Origin: Desulfobacteraceae bacterium
Lineage (GTDB): Bacteria; Desulfobacterota; DSM-4660; Desulfatiglandales; B25-G16
Assembly: GCA_030615565.1 (NCBI GenBank)
Contig: JAUWZC010000142.1
Coordinates: 1 to 5,881 of the forward strand
DNA length: 5,881 nt
Reading direction: 5' to 3'
A program made the position numbers and the translations under genes. Below, one piece after another: positions 1 through 5,686 of the stretch. The notes below the pieces were generated by a model that saw only the letters and a list, made by a program, of their open reading frames with translations, did no database searches and was not told where the DNA came from. Position 1 is the stretch's first letter. Each line of letters opens with the position of its first letter.

Positions 1-31
1 CTAAACTTCTGAATCTGCTACCAGGCCATCT

Positions 32-233
32 ATTGAATGACCGGAATTATTTCCAGAAAATTGAGCAGTTATGTAAAAAATTCCAGAACATATAAAGAAT
101 CATGATTTTATATTTCAATTTTTTACCGTGCTTATTAAGAAATAGAACCCGTATCAACTTAGAACCTAAGGTTTGATCCTGAAATCCTTTCTCAATGATA
201 TTCTTTAAATGAGTCAAGGGTAGGTTTGATCCC
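32..233. repeat. Dispersed ~172-bp repeat, copy 1 (composite left end)
   Basis: This spacer follows the ferredoxin-like gene and is clearly homologous to the spacers at 1597-1768 and 2325-2497. Shared blocks include GAATCATG near 98, TACCGTGCTTATT near 124, TCAATGATATTCTTTAAATG at 192-211 and GGTTTGATCCC at 223-233. The 11-bp motif GGTTTGATCCY occurs at 170-180 and again at 223-233. The left end is composite. Positions 32-55 match the left end of copy 2 at 22 of 24 bases, and 59-96 then match the left end of copy 3, so two left ends lie in tandem. The right edge falls 3 bp before the ferredoxin gene's stop codon at 237-239. A minus-strand open frame spans this copy (47-280), but stops break it in the other two copies, so I do not treat it as a gene. 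Function unknown. Confidence 0.85.
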
Positions 234-236
234 TTT

Positions 237-1553
237 TTACATTTCAGTAATCCAAGCCTTTCCCTGCATCTTAACTCCATTGGTCATAAAATTAAGAAAT
301 GAAGATCGGAGCATATTACTCATGAGGGCCGCTTTTACTGGAGGCAGTCGTAAAAATCCTCCAACAAAACCTCGCATGAATTTTTGGGAAATACTTTGAG
401 GGTTATCAAATATCTGGTTCTGAAGGGTCCCTCTTTCGAGACATTGCAGAATGACTCGTTCAAAGGTCGTCTCCGGATGGAGGACCCGCTTTTCACGCTT
501 TACCAGACTAACCGCGCCGGTTTTGCATTTCAATGCGCATACGCCACAGCCTAAGCAAATCGAGGTATCATATACTGCATCCTTTTTCTTCTTTGTTTGA
601 GGATTTTCAATGGGAACCATCTCTATTGCATCTATAGGACAGGCCTTTGCACACTCCCCACAACCAATACACTTATCTGGATTGTTTTTCGCAAGGAAAT
701 TGGAAGTAACAACAGTACCAGAATAGCCAAATTTCCTGATACTTCCAAGGGCATTGCAACAATCCTTGCAGCAGTGGCAGATAAAAGTGACATTTTTTTT
801 CACATTATCCGCACAAAACACGAGTCCCATCTCTATAGAACTCGACATATTATCAAGCATTTCGGATTTAGTAACTTCTCGTGCCAAGTTATTCCTGATC
901 AGATAGTCAGCTGCAAATCCAAAGGAGGAACACTTTTCTAAGGGCACGTCACATTTTTTTTCATTTACGTGTAGCTTTTCATGACGGCACGAACAGATAC
1001 CGATTGAATACTTTTCCGCAGATTCAACAATACTACTAGCCTTTTCGTAGTCAAGAATTTCAATATACTCCGATGGGTCTATTGCCCCCTCGTGGGGTAG
1101 CGCTCTTATGACGGAAACCTTCTCACCCTTCTTGGCGTTTGCTGCGGAGAATGCTCCATTATCACTTTGTAGATATTCGTGAAAAAGATGTCCCAGTTTT
1201 TTGGAATCAACGTTTTTCCCAGTTCGCATCATGCTAAACTCGAAAATGCCGATTACAATCGGCGAAGGCATATAGTAATAAGTATCATTGATGCACATGT
1301 CTATTACAAGTCCCTTTGAGCATAACCTTTCTAGTATTTTTAGCAATTCAGAACTGTCGCGTTTTGTTACATGTGCGACTTGGTCAAGCTCAGACAAACT
1401 ATATGGCATTTTTACTACCACATTGGCTTCATCCTCAGAGTAAATTTCCCTTAATACATTATAAAATGCTTCATTCCAGGGCGCCCTCATAGTCAAATTA
1501 TCAATTTTCCGACCTAGCCTTCGGTAGACTTCTTTCCCAGCACTGTGTCCCAT
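237..1553 (-). CDS. Cysteine-rich protein with two [4Fe-4S] ferredoxin motifs
   Basis: This is a predicted cytoplasmic iron-sulfur protein of 438 residues, presumably an electron carrier or redox-enzyme partner; its substrate is not evident. The ferredoxin pair is clear: C295-x2-C298-x2-C301-x3-C305-P, then C333-x2-C336-x2-C339-x3-C343. The second motif lacks the usual proline after its last cysteine. Before them lie CSC at 187-189 with C201 and C208, and a dense CHCCKDCC cluster at 259-266, which could bind further metal or clusters. Residues 1-100 look helical and resemble a winged-helix segment (SLSELDQVAHVTKRDSSELL around 52-71). The C-terminal 80 residues are helical and contain no cysteine apart from one near 370. 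There is no signal peptide or membrane segment. ATG codons at 1556 and 1553 are adjacent. I prefer 1553 because AGGAGG lies 6 nt upstream of it but only 3 nt from the other. It is a single gene flanked on both sides by repeat copies. The family is recognisable only as a 4Fe-4S binding protein. Confidence 0.9.
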   Translation of the reverse strand: MGHSAGKEVYRRLGRKIDNLTMRAPWNEAFYNVLREIYSEDEANVVVKMPYSLSELDQVAHVTKRDSSELLKILERLCSKGLVIDMCINDTYYYMPSPIVIGIFEFSMMRTGKNVDSKKLGHLFHEYLQSDNGAFSAANAKKGEKVSVIRALPHEGAIDPSEYIEILDYEKASSIVESAEKYSIGICSCRHEKLHVNEKKCDVPLEKCSSFGFAADYLIRNNLAREVTKSEMLDNMSSSIEMGLVFCADNVKKNVTFICHCCKDCCNALGSIRKFGYSGTVVTSNFLAKNNPDKCIGCGECAKACPIDAIEMVPIENPQTKKKKDAVYDTSICLGCGVCALKCKTGAVSLVKREKRVLHPETTFERVILQCLERGTLQNQIFDNPQSISQKFMRGFVGGFLRLPPVKAALMSNMLRSSFLNFMTNGVKMQGKAWITEM

Positions 1554-1559
1554 CATCCC

Positions 1560-1565
1560 CCTCCT
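1560..1565 (-). promoter_or_regulatory. Ribosome binding site of the ferredoxin-like gene
   Basis: A full AGGAGG on the minus strand lies 6 nt before the ATG at 1553 and 3 nt before the ATG at 1556. The spacing favours the second ATG, a difference of one residue. Confidence 0.75.
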
Positions 1566-1596
1566 TTCTAATGATTCATAAACGCCACTTAAGATA

Positions 1597-1768
1597 ATTG
1601 AGTGATCGGAATTATTTCCAAAATATTTAAAGAATCATGGTTTTATATTTCAATTTCCTACCGTGCTTATTTAGAAATAAAACCCACATCAACTCAGAAC
1701 CTAAGGGTTAACCCTGAACTTTTTTTTCAATGATAATCTTCAAATGAGTCAAGAGCAGATCTGACCCC
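1597..1768. repeat. Dispersed ~172-bp repeat, copy 2
   Basis: This is the second copy of the spacer repeat. It lies between the acetyltransferase stop (1786-1788) and the ferredoxin-like start, in the same orientation as copies 1 and 3. Its left end is ATTGAGTGATCGGAATTATT and its right end is GATCTGACCCC. The first 11-bp motif site (1705-1715) has become part of a perfect 12-bp palindrome, AGGGTTAACCCT (1704-1715), followed on the plus strand by GAAC and a run of eight Ts. The second motif site is at 1758-1768, again 53 bp away, and differs from the consensus at three positions. Confidence 0.88.
1624..1653 (-). promoter_or_regulatory. Possible promoter inside repeat copy 2
   Basis: On the minus strand TTGAAA (1653-1648) is followed after 18 nt by TAAATA (1629-1624), a weak sigma-70-like pair about 70 bp before the ferredoxin-like start. 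The same arrangement occurs in the other repeat copies, so the repeat may bring a promoter to whatever gene follows it. The region is so AT-rich that a chance match is quite possible. Confidence 0.3.
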
Positions 1769-1785
1769 ATTTCCTGAGGCGTGCG

Positions 1786-2307
1786 CTATTGCATGTTGCC
1801 TCCAGCCGCCGTGTTGGCCGCTCCCCATGTTGGGTTTGCGAGCACAACTGATGTCACAACCTGACGCTCAGGGATATTCCAGTACTGTTGGAGCAGCCTC
1901 TCGGTCTCACTTCGAGAGAGGAGGTAATATCCGTTTCTCTCATAGAACCGAATGGCCCACGTTGCGTTGGCCCATGTGCCAATCAAAATCGGCTTCTTGG
2001 TCATCCCCTCGAGATGTTGAAGCAATTGTGTTCCAATCCCATTGTTTCTTCTTTTGGTCTGCACGTAGGCATGCCGGATGAGAACGACGTTGCCCCTGTC
2101 CTGAATCCCCATGACGCCGACGAGATTACCGTCTTCCTCAATCCCCCAGAACACAATACCTTCTTCTATCTCGTGCTTCAACTCATCCAAAGGCATATAC
2201 GGATCCTGCCAGCGGTCATCCGGGATGACGCCCTCGTATGCTTGAGCGGCATCGTTGATGATGGCATACATCATCGTCAAATCGTCTTTAGTGCATTTCC
2301 GTATCAT
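1786..2307 (-). CDS. GNAT family N-acetyltransferase
   Basis: This is a predicted cytoplasmic acetyltransferase of 173 residues, a normal length for a single GNAT domain. It would transfer an acetyl group from acetyl-CoA to an amine; the substrate cannot be read from the sequence. Motif A, the pyrophosphate-binding loop, is RRNNGIG (86-92), after the strand VVLIRHAYV (74-82). Motif B is seen as WAIRFYERNGYYLL (117-130). The block IPERQVVTSVVL (145-156) is a familiar C-terminal strand of this subgroup. The last ~17 residues (rich in A, G, N) go beyond that and look like an added tail. The frame is open further back to a TTG at 2322, but I chose the ATG at 2307 because GAGG lies 5 nt upstream and the protein then begins MIRKCT, as expected for a GNAT fold. 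The coding sequence is visibly richer in G and C than the repeats on either side, consistent with separate acquisition. Confidence 0.92.
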   Translation of the reverse strand: MIRKCTKDDLTMMYAIINDAAQAYEGVIPDDRWQDPYMPLDELKHEIEEGIVFWGIEEDGNLVGVMGIQDRGNVVLIRHAYVQTKRRNNGIGTQLLQHLEGMTKKPILIGTWANATWAIRFYERNGYYLLSRSETERLLQQYWNIPERQVVTSVVLANPTWGAANTAAGGNMQ

Positions 2308-2312
2308 CTGAT

Positions 2313-2316
2313 CCTC
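2313..2316 (-). promoter_or_regulatory. Ribosome binding site that decides the GNAT start
   Basis: GAGG on the minus strand lies 5 nt before the ATG at 2307. The alternative TTG at 2322 lies upstream of this site and has no purine-rich site of its own, so translation most likely begins at 2307. Confidence 0.6.
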
Positions 2317-2324
2317 GGCCAACT

Positions 2325-2497
2325 ATTGAGCAATTATGGAATTATTTCCAGAATATATAAAGAATCATGGTTTAATATTTCAAATTTTTACCGTGCTTAT
2401 TGAGAAATAAACCCATATCAACATATAACTTGGGGTTTGACCCTGAACTTTTTTCTCAATGATATTTTTTAAATGAGTCAGGAGTGGGTTTGATCCC
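2325..2497. repeat. Dispersed ~172-bp repeat, copy 3
   Basis: This is the third copy of the spacer repeat, lying between the response-regulator gene and the acetyltransferase start. It matches copy 1 closely through TCAATGATATT (2456-2466) and GGTTTGATCCC (2487-2497). The 11-bp motif is at 2434-2444 and 2487-2497, 53 bp apart. Weaker similarity to copy 1 continues past the left edge: about 17 of 22 bases match between 2308-2329 and 15-36. The true unit may therefore reach to the start of the acetyltransferase gene. The 67 bp between this copy and the regulator stop hold nothing I recognise except the short palindrome TGGACGTCCA at 2538-2547. Confidence 0.87.
2354..2383 (-). promoter_or_regulatory. 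Possible promoter inside repeat copy 3
   Basis: TTGAAA (2383-2378) and TATATA (2359-2354) on the minus strand are separated by 18 nt and lie about 45 bp before the acetyltransferase ATG. The spacing is the same as in copy 2. The -10 match is only partial, and low sequence complexity makes this tentative. Confidence 0.3.
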
Positions 2498-2564
2498 TTT
2501 TATATATTTGGCGGGATACCTAAGATTTATATTTCCATGGACGTCCAGCTTTTGCACTAATTCT

Positions 2565-3719
2565 TTATTCCTTCGTCAGTTGAAAGAATTTCTCTGGATC
2601 TAAATTAGGAATTCCCACAGCAGAGTAGAATCGTGTAAAGCACGACTGTAAAGCCTCTGCAAATGGCGCATCAAGTGTAGCAATCCGCTCGAATTGACTC
2701 TGCAAATCCTCAAATCTCAGACTTTCCAACTGCAAGAAATCGCAATATAAATCTGGAATACTTAGGAAAGCTGGTAAAAACCAGTATCGACCATTTGGTC
2801 TGCCCAATTCAGCAGGCGAATTTATTCTCCTTCTGATTTTATCTTCTATATTAGTGCCTCTCCAGGGATTCTTCATATTGCCATTCTTGTCTGTATAAAT
2901 ATCCCTAATTATATCTTTTGCTGGAAAAGACCTAACAGTGAGAATATGATCTGCCCCTGGCTTTTCGTCTCCTGTTTGAACTACGAGATGACAGTGGGGT
3001 GTCATTAATACTCGAATCTCTTTAGATTCCTTATGCCTCACTATATCTCCTAAACGGTACTCTTCCCCTGAGATTGGGGGCCAAATGTAAAACTCAAGTC
3101 CCTCAACAGTTTCTAATTCCTTCGCATCTCCGACAATTCGGCCCAATTGTATTGCAGCTCTCCTTCTTATCAGCCGTTCCAAGATTTGCTGATCAAGTAT
3201 GACTTGTTCATTAAGGGGATTCCAATTCGCCTCCAAAAAGTCCCACAAATACGAACCGCCTGCTCTATCCAGTTCATTGTGAAGTTTACGGGCGATCCAT
3301 GGGACGCCAGTTTTTATAAGTTCGGTTAGATGATTTATCAATTCGGCATTTCCACCTGCCTTGTCTGAAAACCTAACGAAAGGCCCAATGGGGAAGTTGT
3401 GTGGTTGAATACCGTCCGTGAATGCTACTATTGGGCAGAAGCGTGTACCTCGAATCAGATCGATTATCTCATATGCTTTAATATCATCTTCTGTGAGGTC
3501 CTTTTTGCTGACTCCCTCTCTATCAAGGTAAATGTCAGTAATAATTGCATCATAACGATTTAATTCTATTCGCTGAATGGCTTTGCTAAAATTGTCACAG
3601 TATTCCCAAAAAATCACATAGTTTTCAATAGACTTTGGCATTGTCTGTTCCAGTTGCTGGAGAACTTCTGGGTCATCATCTATGACGAGGATAGTTAATA
3701 GCATACTCATTTCAGTCAT
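2565..3719 (-). CDS. Response regulator with receiver domain and unusual C-terminal region
   Basis: This is the likely phosphorylation-controlled partner of the kinase upstream, with 384 residues and cytoplasmic. Residues 9-135 form a receiver domain: acidic pocket D14-D15-D16, phospho-acceptor D62 in DAIITDIYLD, switch threonine T101 in IVAFTD, and conserved lysine K120 in FSDKAGG. All key residues are present, so phosphorylation is plausible. The remaining ~250 residues show no helix-turn-helix and no GGDEF, EAL or AAA+ motif. They contain a helical linker (about 140-200), a segment around 221-248 with RLGDIV then VLMTPHCHLVV, and an aromatic block YWFLPAFLSIPDLYCDF near 317-333. I recall related blocks (GDV, then VLTPxCDL, then FLPP) in poorly characterised proteins of defence-type gene clusters, but I cannot name the domain with certainty. 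The ATG overlaps the kinase stop codon in ATGA, and AGGAGG lies 8 nt upstream, so the pair is translationally coupled. A repeat copy begins 67 bp after the stop. Confidence 0.88.
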   Translation of the reverse strand: MTEMSMLLTILVIDDDPEVLQQLEQTMPKSIENYVIFWEYCDNFSKAIQRIELNRYDAIITDIYLDREGVSKKDLTEDDIKAYEIIDLIRGTRFCPIVAFTDGIQPHNFPIGPFVRFSDKAGGNAELINHLTELIKTGVPWIARKLHNELDRAGGSYLWDFLEANWNPLNEQVILDQQILERLIRRRAAIQLGRIVGDAKELETVEGLEFYIWPPISGEEYRLGDIVRHKESKEIRVLMTPHCHLVVQTGDEKPGADHILTVRSFPAKDIIRDIYTDKNGNMKNPWRGTNIEDKIRRRINSPAELGRPNGRYWFLPAFLSIPDLYCDFLQLESLRFEDLQSQFERIATLDAPFAEALQSCFTRFYSAVGIPNLDPEKFFQLTKE

Positions 3720-5632
3720 CTACCTACCCTCCTCGCGAATAGTAATTCAAAACAAGCCCCAGGTAGATCACAATCGTCTCGGTAAACAATTTTGCCGTAG
3801 GGTTCAATTAGTAACCTTGCGATATAAAGTCCCAAACCCATTCCATTAGGTTTGGTCGTATAATAGGGTTCAAAGATTTTAATCCTGTTCTGTAAAAGGA
3901 TACTGGGCCCATCATCTGAGAATATTATAGAAAAGCCCTGATCAACAGGTTCAAGGAGCACCTTTATTCGGCCACCTTTACTAGCCCCTTTTTGTCTCCT
4001 AATCCAGAAAATGCTGTTGTCAATAAGATTAACAAGTATCTGACCAAGGCTTGATCTTGACATAATTACTTTAAATGGCTTGCTGGGTGCTTTGATCTCA
4101 TACTTAATATTCTGTCTATTGATTAAGCCCTCATATAGATGAAAGTTGTCTTCAATTTCCTCTTTTACGTCGAAGGTCGTTGCTCGGCCTCTTTTACCCG
4201 CAGTTTGAGGATCTAACCTTTTCCTGAGATTGTAAATCAGTTCAAGCCATCCTTTGATTGGAGATATTAGTGACAAAGCCAATTCAAATTGCTGCCCATC
4301 TAAGGCCGAAGAAAGTTTGTTTTCAATTATTACTAATTGTCTGTTTATTTTACCTAGCGGTGCGCCGATTTCATGGATGACAATGTCAACCAGATGCCCA
4401 ATTCCCGCTGACATCAGAAGGCGTGAAAAGGCATCTTGAACTCTCTCGACGCCTGCCTGAATCTGTTTGTTCGCATCAACAATAAGTTTTGTAGCTGGGC
4501 TGTCTTTCCCAAATTCTTTTTTGGCATGTTGTACCACCGCACTCAAGTCAAATTGTTCAAATAGTGGTTCATCAACCGCCAATTTTTCCCGACGCGGCCT
4601 TACATCATAACGGGCCTCTTCAAGGGTACTCAGGGCTTCGATAAACCACTTTTCAAGACTAGAATGAGATGCATTGAAAACCATGCCCTCTCGAGTGCTG
4701 CGGTCGCGCAAATCTGGGTTATCCTCGCGGGAGATCCTTATTGCAGCCACTATCTGATTGTTCGCGAGATTTTTTGGTGGATTTTGGCGGCTTCGAAGAT
4801 CAAGATTGAGCCAGTCGTTACCTTTCTGCCCGTAAGGGTAAACCCTGAATCCATCGCGGTATATGTTCACGCCACAATAGTTATCAAGAATCCTTCGAAT
4901 TTCGGTAATGCTCATAGAGTATCTGTTCATGAAGGGCTCAAGTCCAGGCCTGTCTCTGTCCCAGACACGGATTTCCAGCTGGAAGGGGCCACAGGTTGGT
5001 CTTGCATCGGCATCAACAAGCTTCCTTTTAATGGTTTTATGTCTAAACTCTTTCTCATCCGGATCTACTTCGATGTCGCTTGAAATAGCTACATAGCCTA
5101 AGAAATTCCCTTCTTTATCTACTGTGCCGTTAAGAAAATACTTTGGCTTTAGTATGAGTTCTGGCGGTTGGACTTTCCCTGATAATTGAGGCAAAAAAGG
5201 GATATCCAAAAGTATGGAAAAGTTAGTAACATCCTTAAAAGGAGAGATCAAACGAGACAATCGAGCGTAAAGCGCTTCATAATCTTTTTCAGACCACTCC
5301 TTTCTTATCCCTTCAAGGGTCAGGCGAGTCCCCCTCCTTAGGTCATGCAGTGGCCTAACTTCATAGTCAATAATTACTTCATCCAAATAGCTTTCATCGG
5401 AAAATTTACCCCAGTCAATCAAGACAAATACGCTTTGTTCTCCATTCCCAGTGGCACTTTCAAGGACAAAGATTTCGGCAAGTCGACCTGCAGCAAATCT
5501 GCCGATTCCTTTGGCGCCCAAATATTTTCGCCCGCCAGGGGAGGTATCTTGGGCACTCTTCTTTATGGTCCCAGGCTCGAACCAAGCAGAGAGGACTGTG
5601 TCTAAATCCATTCCGTGGCCGTCGTCAATCAC
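3716..5632 (-). CDS. Dual-GHKL protein: Hsp90-like ATPase plus histidine kinase, 5'-truncated
   Basis: Numbering is from a GTG at 5632 (638 residues), which is probably not the real start. Module 1, the Hsp90/MutL-like ATPase (about 1-160), has the G1 box DDGHGM (3-8) and the glycine-rich lid KYLGAKGIGRFAAGRLA (37-53). The asparagine-bearing N box that should precede G1 is absent. A transducer-like region follows, with NIYRDGFRVYPYG (256-268) and NPDLRDRSTREGMV (305-318). Module 2, the histidine kinase, has an H box around H420 (VIHEIGAPLG), an N box with N535 and N539 (LVNLIDNS), G1 DDGP (573-576), the F-box-like FEPYYTTKP (587-595) and G2 GMGLGL (597-602). There is no membrane segment or periplasmic sensor, so the protein is cytoplasmic, and ATP-driven change in module 1 may be the input. 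The family-like frame continues upstream of the GTG (PEKPDRIVV before DDGHGM) to about 5679, where it meets an insertion-sequence end. No ribosome binding site precedes the GTG. Probably a broken gene lacking roughly the first 50 or more codons. Confidence 0.85.
   Translation of the reverse strand: MIDDGHGMDLDTVLSAWFEPGTIKKSAQDTSPGGRKYLGAKGIGRFAAGRLAEIFVLESATGNGEQSVFVLIDWGKFSDESYLDEVIIDYEVRPLHDLRRGTRLTLEGIRKEWSEKDYEALYARLSRLISPFKDVTNFSILLDIPFLPQLSGKVQPPELILKPKYFLNGTVDKEGNFLGYVAISSDIEVDPDEKEFRHKTIKRKLVDADARPTCGPFQLEIRVWDRDRPGLEPFMNRYSMSITEIRRILDNYCGVNIYRDGFRVYPYGQKGNDWLNLDLRSRQNPPKNLANNQIVAAIRISREDNPDLRDRSTREGMVFNASHSSLEKWFIEALSTLEEARYDVRPRREKLAVDEPLFEQFDLSAVVQHAKKEFGKDSPATKLIVDANKQIQAGVERVQDAFSRLLMSAGIGHLVDIVIHEIGAPLGKINRQLVIIENKLSSALDGQQFELALSLISPIKGWLELIYNLRKRLDPQTAGKRGRATTFDVKEEIEDNFHLYEGLINRQNIKYEIKAPSKPFKVIMSRSSLGQILVNLIDNSIFWIRRQKGASKGGRIKVLLEPVDQGFSIIFSDDGPSILLQNRIKIFEPYYTTKPNGMGLGLYIARLLIEPYGKIVYRDDCDLPGACFELLFARRVGR
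3728..3733 (-). promoter_or_regulatory. Ribosome binding site of the response regulator, inside the kinase gene
   Basis: AGGAGG on the minus strand lies 8 nt before the ATG at 3719, within the last codons of the kinase gene. Such a strong site within the overlap means the regulator can initiate on its own as well as by coupling, so it may still be made although the kinase gene is damaged. Confidence 0.75.
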
Positions 5633-5671
5633 TACAATTCGGTCTGGTTTCTCAGGATCTCGACGCGTTTC

Positions 5672-5686
5672 TGAGACAATGTCTCA
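5672..5686. repeat. Perfect palindrome at the insertion junction
   Basis: TGAGACAATGTCTCA is a 6-bp inverted repeat around a 3-bp centre, exactly where the kinase frame ends and the insertion sequence begins. The right arm would be the insertion-sequence end and the left arm would be host sequence. It may reflect target choice, or it may be chance. Confidence 0.7.

Noticed and set aside
47..280. A 77-codon minus-strand open frame covering repeat copy 1
   Set aside because: It overlaps the 3' end of the ferredoxin-like gene, has no ribosome binding site, and the equivalent frame is broken by stops or shifts in the other two repeat copies. The shared peptide-like stretches follow simply from DNA conservation.
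1888..2403. A 171-codon plus-strand open frame opposite the acetyltransferase
   Set aside because: It is antisense to a strongly recognisable GNAT gene and resembles no known protein. Its 3' end runs through a repeat copy.
32..2497. The repeats as integron attC sites of a gene-cassette array
   Set aside because: The layout is suggestive, but I cannot find the paired RYYYAAC and GTTRRRY core sites on either strand. The nearest sequences (GTTAACC, GTTTGAT) break the consensus, the unit is longer than typical attC sites, and no integrase is visible.
32..2497. A CRISPR array
   Set aside because: Units are ~172 bp and separated by whole genes of different length, unlike short repeats with uniform spacers. 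No cas gene is present.
4664..5096. Plus-strand open frames opposite the kinase gene
   Set aside because: They are antisense shadows of a clearly conserved coding region and have no recognisable product.
5630..5632. GTG at 5632 as the true kinase start
   Set aside because: Family-like residues continue in frame upstream, no ribosome binding site precedes it, and a protein starting there would lack the N box of its first ATPase. It is used above only as a coordinate anchor.
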